A DNA stretch of 46,113 nucleotides. Origin: Bacteroidales bacterium (GTDB lineage: Bacteria; Bacteroidota; Bacteroidia; Bacteroidales; Marinilabiliaceae). Below, in pieces: positions 26,105-34,078 of this stretch. Below the pieces are notes generated by a model. The model was given only the letters and a program-made list of their open reading frames with translations. It made no database searches and had not been told where the DNA came from. The first letter of the stretch is position 1, and every line of letters begins with the position of its first letter. The DNA lies in assembly GCA_017539645.1 (NCBI GenBank), contig JAFYCM010000005.1, positions 1-46,113 of the forward strand. Reading direction: 5' to 3'. The position numbers and the translations under genes are program-made.

Positions 26105-27115
26105 TTATTTGGTTTGCTCTACGAATTGGATTGTGCCATCATCGTTGAAGTGCATTTCGTCTACGCACACAGAGCGGCGACCTATAGCGCCTTTTATGCC
26201 GTTCAATTCGAGCGTTGCATTGTGGTAGAATAAGTACCATTTGCCTTTGAACTCAACCACACCCGGATGAATGGTGAAGCTGTTTTCTGCCTCAGCAGTC
26301 ACTTGTCCCTGATGTGTCCATTCTCCATCGAAGCTCGATGCCGTAGCATAGTCGATGGCTTCGCGGCGGTTGCCCATTGAGGCATAAATAAGATAGCAAG
26401 TGCTATCGCGTTTCGTGAGCCAAGGACCTTCAATGTAGCGCGGTGCAGCAATGGTACGTATTTCGCCGTCAATCTCGGTCATATTATCCTTTAGTTTAGC
26501 TATGAAGCAAGTGCCGTTGCCCCAGCATAGCCATGCATCTTCGCCATCGATATATACGGTTGGGTCGATGTCGTTCCACCAGCCGCGAGCGCCGTTGCTC
26601 GTCATAGTATCGCACACGAGAGGTTTGCCAATGGCATCGACGAACGGACCAGTAGGGCTGTCGCTAACTGCCACGCCCACTGCGTAGCCACTATATGGCT
26701 CTTGACCTTGACATGTTACATAGTAGTAGAATTTACCATTGCGCTCAACAACTTGCGCTGCCCAAGCCGTACCTACGCCAGCTTTGACGGTATCGGCCCA
26801 AGCAAAATGGCCAGGACGAAGCACCGAACCATGGTCGGTCCAAGTGTGCATATCGGAAGTAGAATAGCAGAGCCATTCGGTGATATTGAATTCCTTACCG
26901 CCCGAAGCAGAGTCTTGACCTGCATAATATTCGTCGTGACCTACGTATAGGTACAAGCGATCGCCCGAAACCATTGGCGCAGGGTCGGCAGTGAAATTGT
27001 TGCGAATAAGTGGATTCCCTTCGAAAACGAAAGTGTTGCTACTTGGTGTAGTTGTCTGACATGCAACGCACAATGCGGCAATTGCAAGTCCCAAAAGACC
27101 GTTTGTTTTTTTCAT
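26105..27115 (-). CDS. GH43 family glycosidase (arabinofuranosidase/xylosidase-type lipoprotein)
   Basis: A 336-residue five-bladed propeller enzyme with a lipoprotein signal (probable cysteine 19 after CVA). The three GH43 catalytic acids are present: the base aspartate 44 in TADPAP, the pKa-modulating aspartate 184 in NDIDPTVYID, and the acid glutamate 229 in YIEGPW. It likely removes alpha-L-arabinofuranosyl, beta-xylosyl or beta-galactosyl units from oligosaccharides in the periplasm or on the cell surface; the subfamily cannot be fixed by eye. It is the middle gene of the operon, 58 bases after the GH43-GH35 gene and 14 bases before GH97. Confidence 0.93.
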   Translation of the reverse strand: MKKTNGLLGLAIAALCVACQTTTPSSNTFVFEGNPLIRNNFTADPAPMVSGDRLYLYVGHDEYYAGQDSASGGKEFNITEWLCYSTSDMHTWTDHGSVLRPGHFAWADTVKAGVGTAWAAQVVERNGKFYYYVTCQGQEPYSGYAVGVAVSDSPTGPFVDAIGKPLVCDTMTSNGARGWWNDIDPTVYIDGEDAWLCWGNGTCFIAKLKDNMTEIDGEIRTIAAPRYIEGPWLTKRDSTCYLIYASMGNRREAIDYATASSFDGEWTHQGQVTAEAENSFTIHPGVVEFKGKWYLFYHNATLELNGIKGAIGRRSVCVDEMHFNDDGTIQFVEQTK

Positions 27116-27173
27116 AATTATTGAAATTTTGTTCCTGTTGTGTTAATAAATGCAATATTAATTGAAAAATCAA

Positions 27174-30098
27174 TCATTTCTCTATCGTAATACCCAGCAC
27201 CTCTTCGCCTAAAGCTTTGATGTCGGCCTCTTTAGGGAAGTAGACAGGCATATCTTTCTGAAGCGGCAAAATGCGCAATTCCAGCTGTTTACAATCGGCA
27301 TTGAGGCGCCAAAGTGCATATTGGAAAGGTCGACCATTGTAGAAATTGTCGTCGATGAGTTTCCCGTCGGCATAGAGACGTGCCACATCACCACGATAAT
27401 TTATATTCAATATGCCCTCTTTATCTGTAGGAATATCTATGGTGTAGACTGCAGCATTCTCGAAATCGGCATCAACTGGCTCTTCTGCCACTTTGGCAAC
27501 ACCGATAGTTATCGCGCGAAGTTCGCCAGCCTCTTTCTGCTTCTTCCACTGCACATTGGCGGTGGTAGTTTCGTGTACGGGCTCGTTCAAAAATAGCCTT
27601 CCAGCATCATCGCTATTTAGCAGATAAATATTCTTATAAATAGGCTTAGAAATACCGCCAGGCTTGACGTTGCGCAGCACCTTGCCATCGATAGCTATTT
27701 CGGTAGGAATGCCCTTAATCTGTTCAAGATAGATGCGTCCGTGGCGTTTGGCTACTATTTGAGCCGTGGCATACTTAATACCATCAATATTTATAGGAAA
27801 AATGCACGACACACCAGCAGGAACGCTGATTTTAGGCATATTTACGCCACATGCCTCAATCTGCACATTCTTCTTTTCGGTGAGGTTTTGCAAACGCTCG
27901 TAATTATTTATGAACACAAAACCGCTATTGCCTTTCGAGCGATATGACCAACGCAGATGCGAGTCGTCGCCTTGAGGAATATCTTGCTCGCAAGTATAGG
28001 TGGTGGTCATTGGGGCAAGCACTTCGCCGTAATCTTTCATAAACAGATGAAGTTTACGCAATAGATAGAAATGCGGATTGCGTTGTCCGAACTCGTTGAG
28101 CGGAGCTTGAAAATCGTAGGTCATCACTGGCAAATCGTTCCAATTGGTGGCCGGCGTCTGCTGCTTCTCGTTCAGATATGTCAACTTTCCTTCCGGATTT
28201 GTGCCGCCGTGGTACATATAATAGCCCAAAAGATTGCTACCGCTGCCCAACTTAACCACCGCCATAGCGTATGCATCTTCTGGATACATATACACACGAC
28301 GATGATACGAAGTCATCATGCCGCCACCAAGTTCGCATGTGAAATATGGATACTGCTGCGCTCCAACATTCGATTTATCAGTATTTGAATAGTCCAACTG
28401 CTCGGAAGCAATGGCGTCGGATGTACGTTTCGACCTGAAATTGAACGCTTTGTAATATTCACCTACGCAAGGTTTTATGCTTCGGTCCCAAAATCCATCG
28501 GCATAATCGCCATAGAGCGGAATCAATTCGCCAAACGGAACTGGCTTCGACAATTCGGGCCAACCCGTACGCGTGTAGAATGGCAAATCGAAACCAACGT
28601 TTGTAGCTATGCGTTTGAGTGCCAAAAGATAATCGCCTGAACCGCGATATTCATTGTCGAACTGCGCTGCTATAACCGGACCGCCATCTTTCCACTGAAG
28701 ACCTTGAACTTGTGTAAATATCTGACGATAAAGACGTTCTACATATTTCAAGAATCTCGGATCTTGCGAGCGAGTTTTGCAATCCGTTGCTATCACCCAA
28801 TCGGGAATGCCGCCACAACGCACTTCGCCATGGCAAAATGGTCCTACACGAAGCACAACGGGCATATTCTGTTCTTTGCAAACTTCAAGAAACGCTCTCA
28901 AATTGCGTTGCCCGCTCCAATCGTATTGTCCTTCTATCTCTTCTATATGATTCCAAAATACGTAGCATGCAAGCATATTTATGCCGCCAGCTTTCATCTG
29001 CTGCACCTCGCGCTGCCACTCCTCTGCAGGAATACGCGAATAGTGAACTTCGCCCATAGCTGGCACAATGCGTTTTCCGTCGAACATTAGGCTATGCTCG
29101 TCCCAAGTAACTTGAGGCATGTCGCCAAGCGCAAGACGAAGGTTTTGGAACTCCTCGTCGCTCACTTTGAACGCCGTGCCATGTCGGATACCCTGAGGAA
29201 AACTTACCAAGTCGGACACATCGCTCCACGTCTTGCCATGGTCGACAGAACGCACAGCGCCAAATCCGCCGGCAATATATCTGTCGAAATATATATACAA
29301 CGTGTCACCAACAAAGAGCGGCGCTGGACCTTCCACCCAATTGCGGCGGTCGTTGCCTTTAGCCTTATCGCTAATAGTTACTTTGGTGATAGGCGCAGAA
29401 ACTTTGGTTGGGAAACCGCTACGAAGGCTCTTAGTTTGCGTAATGCGCAGATTCTTTTCTGCCGGAAGCGAATTTTCATTCTTCACCACCATCAAGTTGT
29501 TGCCTGTTTTGGCATCGCGAACAATTGCCGCATCGATGACATTGAAATCGGGGTTGAAAAACATCTGGGTTTTGGTGAAGGTCTGAAAATCCTTCGTCGT
29601 AGTGTAATATATACGATGATTCCACTGTTTTTCATTCTCGATAGAAGCCACCTTGCCATGACGGCCAGGAATTGTGGTAGCCCATATTATGTAGTATGTA
29701 TTTGTAGGTTCGTCGAAGAAAAGTTCTGGCGCCCAACAGTTTTGTGCCTCTGGTTCATCGGCCATAACGGGTATGGCGCGCTGTTCGCTCCAATGCACCA
29801 AATCTTTCGATGAGGCATATCCAATAATATGATCGTGCCAACTTGAAGTCCAAACCATGTGGAAAGTGCCATCGCCACCTTGAATGATGCTTGGGTCGCG
29901 CATAAGTTTGTCGTCGCCCACGGTAGGACGCAGCAACGAACGGTTGTTGTTCAGCGCCGTCCAAGTCAGGCCATCGTAGCTATAGGCAAGATGCAGACCG
30001 TCTTTTTCGCCGCGGAAATAGGAGAATAGGTAGACATCTTTTGCACTCATCAACGTCGCACACAGACAAGCGCAAAGTGTCAGAAATAATTGTTTCAT
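27174..30098 (-). CDS. Two-domain glycosidase: GH43-like propeller fused to GH35
   Basis: A 974-residue exported enzyme; I start it at 30098 (MKQLFLTLCACLCATLMSA, a clean signal peptide) rather than an upstream ATG. Residues 20-325 form a GH43-like five-bladed propeller with all three likely catalytic acids: D68 in MRDPS, D189 in VIDAAIVRD and E256 in WVEGPAP. After a short linker, residues 335-690 are a GH35 barrel: AMGEVHYSRIPAEEW, MLACYVFWNHIEE, RVGPFCHGEVRCGGIPDW, the acid/base E483 in FDNEY, and the nucleophile E589 in FTCELGGGM. The C-terminal 280 residues are beta-sandwich. GH35 members are mostly beta-galactosidases, so the protein may remove arabinose and galactose from one branched glycan. 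First gene of the operon. Confidence 0.9.
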   Translation of the reverse strand: MKQLFLTLCACLCATLMSAKDVYLFSYFRGEKDGLHLAYSYDGLTWTALNNNRSLLRPTVGDDKLMRDPSIIQGGDGTFHMVWTSSWHDHIIGYASSKDLVHWSEQRAIPVMADEPEAQNCWAPELFFDEPTNTYYIIWATTIPGRHGKVASIENEKQWNHRIYYTTTKDFQTFTKTQMFFNPDFNVIDAAIVRDAKTGNNLMVVKNENSLPAEKNLRITQTKSLRSGFPTKVSAPITKVTISDKAKGNDRRNWVEGPAPLFVGDTLYIYFDRYIAGGFGAVRSVDHGKTWSDVSDLVSFPQGIRHGTAFKVSDEEFQNLRLALGDMPQVTWDEHSLMFDGKRIVPAMGEVHYSRIPAEEWQREVQQMKAGGINMLACYVFWNHIEEIEGQYDWSGQRNLRAFLEVCKEQNMPVVLRVGPFCHGEVRCGGIPDWVIATDCKTRSQDPRFLKYVERLYRQIFTQVQGLQWKDGGPVIAAQFDNEYRGSGDYLLALKRIATNVGFDLPFYTRTGWPELSKPVPFGELIPLYGDYADGFWDRSIKPCVGEYYKAFNFRSKRTSDAIASEQLDYSNTDKSNVGAQQYPYFTCELGGGMMTSYHRRVYMYPEDAYAMAVVKLGSGSNLLGYYMYHGGTNPEGKLTYLNEKQQTPATNWNDLPVMTYDFQAPLNEFGQRNPHFYLLRKLHLFMKDYGEVLAPMTTTYTCEQDIPQGDDSHLRWSYRSKGNSGFVFINNYERLQNLTEKKNVQIEACGVNMPKISVPAGVSCIFPINIDGIKYATAQIVAKRHGRIYLEQIKGIPTEIAIDGKVLRNVKPGGISKPIYKNIYLLNSDDAGRLFLNEPVHETTTANVQWKKQKEAGELRAITIGVAKVAEEPVDADFENAAVYTIDIPTDKEGILNINYRGDVARLYADGKLIDDNFYNGRPFQYALWRLNADCKQLELRILPLQKDMPVYFPKEADIKALGEEVLGITIEK

Positions 30099-30139
30099 TT
30101 TCGTTAGTAGAGTTAATGTTCCCAATAATAATGCTGATC

Positions 30140-30147
30140 CAAAGGTA
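30140..30147 (-). promoter_or_regulatory. -7 promoter element of the GH operon
   Basis: On the minus strand TACCTTTG matches TAnnTTTG, about 42 bases before the start at 30098. No clear -33 TTTG is seen at the expected distance, which is usual for activator-dependent glycan operons. Confidence 0.45.
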
Positions 30148-30267
30148 TAAATATGAGAGGTCACTTTAGTTATATGTATGTATACATAACAAAAAAGTCA
30201 CCCATTATTTATGAGCGACCTTGCTGTTTTACACTGCTATATATGGCTTCATCTAATGTATGTAGAT

Positions 30268-30657
30268 TCACTCCACCATATAAATCTTCGCGTTTATCTT
30301 CACCCAAGAGCGCACTTCGGCAACCTTTTCTATGCGGCAAAAGAACTCCTTACCAGCATCCATAAGGCGGCTTATCACTTCGTTCAATTCGCGTGGCACC
30401 CAACCAATGCGCACATCTTTATAATGAATACCTATTGCAAGTTCATCATATTTATTTTGGGGCTGACGTATCATGCGTAGCACCGTACTAGGCGTCAGTT
30501 CTGGCTCCACTTCGTAGATTTTTTCGCAATAAGTTGTGCCTGCCACCACTATATCCAAAAGAAATATTTCGCGGCTAAACGGCATTAGACTGTTAGCTGT
30601 GCCCGTACCAACCAATGCCAATAGTTCGGGCGTAATCTTTACTATTCCAGTATTCAT
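30268..30657 (-). CDS. HIRAN-domain protein
   Basis: A 129-residue protein made almost entirely of a HIRAN domain (about 32-128). Family marks are VVAGTTYCEKIYEVEPEL, LTPSTVLRMIRQPQNKYDELAIGIHY and VRIGWVPRELNEVISRLMDAGKEFFCRI. In eukaryotic HLTF and Rad5 the HIRAN domain binds single-stranded 3' DNA ends at stalled forks; in bacteria it occurs alone or with DNA-processing enzymes. No catalytic domain is attached here. The N-terminal 25 residues resemble a short extra segment (VKITPELLALVGTGT). Its ATG overlaps the stop of the J-domain gene in an ATGA junction, so the two proteins are made together. The fold call is strong; the role is unknown. Confidence 0.85.
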   Translation of the reverse strand: MNTGIVKITPELLALVGTGTANSLMPFSREIFLLDIVVAGTTYCEKIYEVEPELTPSTVLRMIRQPQNKYDELAIGIHYKDVRIGWVPRELNEVISRLMDAGKEFFCRIEKVAEVRSWVKINAKIYMVE

Positions 30658-31469
30658 AGTCTTTGCGATTTATATTCCTCCATCACCTCTATAATTCTGC
30701 GCAAGTTGTCGCGTTTCTCGGTCAGCTGTGCTATGTCGTCGGCACACTGTTTTTGCTCCGTTTCTACCCATTTAGAGTCGAAAATTTTGTCTTTCAATGT
30801 ATGCGGAAACATATTTTTCAGCTCTTCTATCTTATGTTCCAAATTGGCGATTCTACCTTTTAGAGAATCTATATACTCTTGAATATCAGAAGTATAATTA
30901 GAAGAACCTACAACTCGCGCTGTATCTATAGCAAGACTTATTTCTCTGAGTTTATCGAGATTTGACGTTGAATAGGCCTCTTGCACTATTTGGAACAGAT
31001 CCTTCTCGCTTTCCGTCAGTTTCGGATTCAAATCGGGATGCAGATGTTTGACAAGCATTCGGTAGAGCGTACGTATTTCGGCTGAATCTTCATCACTCAA
31101 AAGTGGCGCCTCGAGGTATTCTTTTGCACTTTTGATCCGTTGTGCTTCTTGTTCGAGCACTCGGTTATAATCTGACACGACAGTCTCAACTCGCTGATTT
31201 ATAGCATGCAAATCTGGAGTTTCATCTCTATTGATATAGCTCTGAAGAAGTTGCTTGCGCATTTCAAGCGTTTTTATTTCCACTTGCAGGTTAAGTATTT
31301 CGTACTTTTTATTACCCAATAGGCTCAAATACAACGCCGTAAGTTTCGGTCCATCGTGTTGCCGCATCTCTTCTAAAGTGAGCATCAGCGACGCGTATTT
31401 TTTCTTTAGCTGGTCGAACTCTTGGTTGAGTTTACGTTGTTCGGGCGTAAGGTCAAGTGCGTTTTGCAT
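30654..31469 (-). CDS. Coiled-coil protein with J-domain-like segment
   Basis: A 271-residue protein. Residues 8-120 are strongly helical and charged, consistent with a coiled coil (LNQEFDQLKKKYASLMLTLEEM, EAQRIKSAKEYLE). A J-domain-like segment follows at about 125-180 with the diagnostic HPD tripeptide at 144-146 (YRMLVKHLHPDLNP) and a helix FQIVQEAYSTSNLDKLREI that matches helix III of the fold. A second coiled coil closes the protein (about 195-270). J domains stimulate Hsp70 (DnaK) ATPase activity, so this may be an adaptor that brings DnaK to a target. Middle gene of a three-gene operon: 12 bases after the EVE-like gene and overlapping HIRAN. Confidence 0.7.
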   Translation of the reverse strand: MQNALDLTPEQRKLNQEFDQLKKKYASLMLTLEEMRQHDGPKLTALYLSLLGNKKYEILNLQVEIKTLEMRKQLLQSYINRDETPDLHAINQRVETVVSDYNRVLEQEAQRIKSAKEYLEAPLLSDEDSAEIRTLYRMLVKHLHPDLNPKLTESEKDLFQIVQEAYSTSNLDKLREISLAIDTARVVGSSNYTSDIQEYIDSLKGRIANLEHKIEELKNMFPHTLKDKIFDSKWVETEQKQCADDIAQLTEKRDNLRRIIEVMEEYKSQRL

Positions 31470-31481
31470 AGTTATAACGGT

Positions 31482-31982
31482 TTATTCCATATACAATTGG
31501 TCTTTGTAGCGAGCATTTTCCGCTTTTGTCCAAGCGTCTTTGTTTTGCTCAATAAACGCTTGCCAGAATACATCGAGAGCCGAGGCTTGCTGTACGGTAA
31601 GCACAACGCCAGAATGGCCTTTATTCCAATCGAAATATGGTATTTCGTTAGTCAACTCTCTGCTTGTAAGTATTGGTAGCGTATCGGGATTTATCATCAC
31701 TTCAGGCTCAAAATCAACATAATATACTTCGCGGCCTTGTTCGCTCCAATCATCATCGATATATGGATTAGAAGTTATTGTGCCACAACTCACTATGCCC
31801 GTCTGACCATAGCCGAGTTTCACCATATAGTAGCGGTCGCCAGCGCATATTTTGTCGTGTTCCCACACACTCCAATTGAAATCGGTATCGCCACCTTTTA
31901 TCAGGACAGACAAATCGCTTAGGTAGTGCCTCATAGAATACGACGAAATGGTAGGATTCCATTTCAGTATCACAGTGTTCAT
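31482..31982 (-). CDS. EVE/PUA-like protein
   Basis: A 166-residue soluble protein. The pattern WNPTISSY near 8-15, GDRYYMVKLG near 48-57, TGIVSCGTITSNPYIDDDW near 61-79 and later SGVVLTVQQASALDVFW resembles the EVE and PUA-like fold, which in bacteria reads modified bases in DNA or RNA and appears at the N-termini of McrB-type restriction proteins. I call it by pattern only; no single residue is diagnostic. It is the first gene of the EVE-J-HIRAN operon, transcribed away from the divergent TPR lipoprotein gene. No signal peptide or membrane segment is present. Confidence 0.5.
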   Translation of the reverse strand: MNTVILKWNPTISSYSMRHYLSDLSVLIKGGDTDFNWSVWEHDKICAGDRYYMVKLGYGQTGIVSCGTITSNPYIDDDWSEQGREVYYVDFEPEVMINPDTLPILTSRELTNEIPYFDWNKGHSGVVLTVQQASALDVFWQAFIEQNKDAWTKAENARYKDQLYME

Positions 31983-32048
31983 TTTATATATTTTTATACC
32001 GCCAATTTAGCCAATAAATTATGTATTAGAGCACATGTGCGTGTAGCA

Positions 32049-32079
32049 ATTGAAATATGTAAGTTTTGGGCTAATTTTG
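32049..32079 (+). promoter_or_regulatory. Bacteroidetes promoter for the TPR lipoprotein gene
   Basis: ATTG at 32049-32052 (consensus TTTG) and TAATTTTG at 32072-32079 (consensus TAnnTTTG) are separated by exactly 19 bases, the expected spacing. Transcription would start about 7 bases on, giving a short leader before the ATG at 32104. Confidence 0.65.
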
Positions 32080-32103
32080 CGCCAGATTCATACGTATAGT
32101 CAG

Positions 32104-32985
32104 ATGAAAAACAATATCTATTCCTACTCTGCAAAAGCTCTGATTGTTACAACGTTAGCAATATTTTTCGCATCGTGTCAGTCGAACAAGAAACTGATAA
32201 TAGAAAAGACCAATCAGGCTAATGCGCTATTCAGTGCCGGCAACTACGCCGAGGCCTTCAATGCATATCTGTCTATCGATTCTGCAGCTCTTATGGCAGA
32301 CTCCATCGCACGACGCAACGCCGTCGTAAGTGCCTATCGTACAAATAATTATAAATATGCTACTACACATGCCATTTTCGCATTCAACAACGATGCTGAA
32401 CTACTTACGGCTGTAGAGAAGAGTTTTTGCGCTTTGGGCAAAACAGACAAGGCTAATATGCTTATAATCAACAACGAAGCCACTTTCAAAACTATGTATG
32501 GCGAGGCAACCGTTGCCAATCGTCTTGCCGAATATTACAACAACGCAAGCAGCCGCCAACTTGTTGATTACTACACCAAAATGAACAGCGATTCGCTCTT
32601 AGTGGCTTGCTTCGACAACTATTTCAAATTCGCCGCACAAAATTTGAGCGACGACGAGAAACTTTCTGTATGCAAACAGATAATGAAGTTGGAGCCAAAG
32701 CAAGAGACTGCGCTACGATATTTAGCTGTAAATCAGTATCAAACAGCAGAAGCAAAATACAACGCTGCTATGGCGGAATACAACAAGAAGAAAAACGCCA
32801 CCACGTATGCATATCTGCGCCGCGACTTGAAACGCATCTCAGCCACTTACCGCGAGTGCAAAACGAAGTTCGAGACGCTCCACACCATAAATCCCGAAAG
32901 TAAGGACTACATAAAATATCTCATAAATATCAACCTCAGGCTCGACAACAACGCGCAAGCCAAAGAGCTTGAAAAACAACTATAA
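32104..32985 (+). CDS. TPR-like lipoprotein
   Basis: A 293-residue lipoprotein; I start it at 32104 (MKNNIYSYSAKALIVTTLAIFFASC, cysteine 25), because the promoter and the lipobox both fit that start rather than an ATG at 32050. The mature part is made of degenerate helical repeats (ANALFSAGNYAEAFNAYLSID, RNAVVSAYRTNNYKYATTHAIFAFN, MKLEPKQETALRYLAVNQYQTAEAKYNAAMAEY), resembling TPRs. It has no enzyme motif and probably acts as a periplasmic or outer-membrane scaffold. The next gene starts 3 bases after its stop, so the two form an operon with possibly coupled translation. Confidence 0.75.
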   Translation: MKNNIYSYSAKALIVTTLAIFFASCQSNKKLIIEKTNQANALFSAGNYAEAFNAYLSIDSAALMADSIARRNAVVSAYRTNNYKYATTHAIFAFNNDAELLTAVEKSFCALGKTDKANMLIINNEATFKTMYGEATVANRLAEYYNNASSRQLVDYYTKMNSDSLLVACFDNYFKFAAQNLSDDEKLSVCKQIMKLEPKQETALRYLAVNQYQTAEAKYNAAMAEYNKKKNATTYAYLRRDLKRISATYRECKTKFETLHTINPESKDYIKYLININLRLDNNAQAKELEKQL

Positions 32986-32988
32986 ATC

Positions 32989-34023
32989 GTGATTCGCTTC
33001 CTCATACCTATAGCAATATACTTCGTTGCGGAGTGGCTCTTCGGTCCGATGGCAGCCATGGCGGCAGCTATCGCATATTCCGCTATTGAGCTAATTATAA
33101 AATACATACGTACAAAAAAATTCGATTCTTCGCCATGCGTAGACATTGCGCTCATAGGCATCTTAGGCTTCACCGAGCACCTCACCGATGGCGTTGAAGG
33201 GCTTATGTACGTAGTGCTGCCAGCCGTTGTGGCGTTGCTTATGTTAGTATCGCTATTTACGCCGCTCGACATATTCGCATCGATAGGCGGCGACTACATG
33301 AAGAAGCTACAGCGCAGCCCATTCAACCAGATGAATATGCGCAAAAGCATTGTGCGTATGCTCGTTTGGTGCATAATTATGGCGGCGCTCGAGTCGATGC
33401 AATACATAGATCCGTCAATGGCGCATAAATATCCTGATTATCAACTATTTGTTGCCATAGTAATATTATTGGCATACATAGCTACCGAATTTGTGGCAGG
33501 CCGCATAAATCGCCGCAAATACAAGGGCTGCGAGTGGGTGCCACTGATGAGCGAAGCTGGCGAAGTTGTTGGCTCGGCACCGCGTCCGCTTGTGCACAAC
33601 GGCAGTCTGTGGCTTCACCCCGTGGTGCATCTGCACGTCATACATAACCACAAACTGCTGCTGCAACTGCGCCCGATGAGCAAAAAAATTCAGCCAGGCA
33701 AGTGGGACACGGCAGTAGGTGGACACATAGCTACGAAAGAAAAACTCGAAGATGCGCTACGCCGCGAGGTATGGGAGGAGATTGGTCTGCGCGACTTCAA
33801 AGCGCGTTTGCAAGCTCGCTACGTATGGCGCTGCAACGTGGAACACGAATATGTATTCTCGTTCGTCACCGAAAGCGCCGGACCATTCCGCACGATGAAC
33901 GCTGGCGAGGTGGACGAACTACGTTTCTGGAGCAAGCAGGAACTCATCGACAACCTCGAAAATGGCGCGTTCACACCCAACCTTGTGCACGAGTTGAAGA
34001 CTTCTATTCTCGCACTATTGTAA
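32989..34023 (+). CDS. Membrane protein fused to a Nudix hydrolase domain
   Basis: A 344-residue two-part protein starting with GTG, 3 bases after the TPR lipoprotein stop. Residues 1-170 contain about five hydrophobic segments (FLIPIAIYFVAEWLFGPMAAM, VDIALIGILGFTEHL, GLMYVVLPAVVALLMLVSLF, MLVWCIIMAALESM, YQLFVAIVILLAYIATEFVAG). Residues 183-344 are a Nudix hydrolase whose box is intact at 245-267: GHIATKE, then REVWEEIGL, giving the full G-x5-E-x7-REUxEExGU pattern. The WVPLMSEAGEVVG and HPVVHLHV segments match the isopentenyl-diphosphate-isomerase-like branch common in Bacteroides. The Nudix part should lie in the cytoplasm and hydrolyse a nucleoside diphosphate derivative. The fusion is unusual to me; homologues I recall are soluble and about 170 residues long. 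Confidence 0.82.
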   Translation: MIRFLIPIAIYFVAEWLFGPMAAMAAAIAYSAIELIIKYIRTKKFDSSPCVDIALIGILGFTEHLTDGVEGLMYVVLPAVVALLMLVSLFTPLDIFASIGGDYMKKLQRSPFNQMNMRKSIVRMLVWCIIMAALESMQYIDPSMAHKYPDYQLFVAIVILLAYIATEFVAGRINRRKYKGCEWVPLMSEAGEVVGSAPRPLVHNGSLWLHPVVHLHVIHNHKLLLQLRPMSKKIQPGKWDTAVGGHIATKEKLEDALRREVWEEIGLRDFKARLQARYVWRCNVEHEYVFSFVTESAGPFRTMNAGEVDELRFWSKQELIDNLENGAFTPNLVHELKTSILALL

Positions 34024-34031
34024 AAATGGCA

Positions 34032-34039
34032 TACATTTG
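34032..34039 (+). promoter_or_regulatory. -7 promoter element before the SDR-like gene
   Basis: TACATTTG matches TAnnTTTG, 39 bases before the ATG at 34079. No clear -33 is found, because the stop of the Nudix gene lies there. Confidence 0.4.
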
Positions 34040-34078
34040 CATCGTAATTACAAAAATCAACTGCATAATAATTTGATT

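Noticed and set aside
29094-29813. 239-codon plus-strand open frame
   Set aside because: Antisense to the GH43-GH35 gene; no domain is recognised and the sense strand has intact catalytic motifs.
10067-30164. One large polysaccharide utilisation locus joining SusC/D to the GH cluster
   Set aside because: More than 8 kb of unrelated operons and several terminators separate the two; a functional link is only a hypothesis.
30268-31982. Known restriction or defence system
   Set aside because: No nuclease, helicase or methyltransferase is present, so no named system can be assigned, though the trio remains of interest.
32050-32103. Upstream start of the TPR lipoprotein at 32050
   Set aside because: It would place the promoter -7 element inside the coding region and spoil the lipobox; the ATG at 32104 gives a standard lipoprotein signal.
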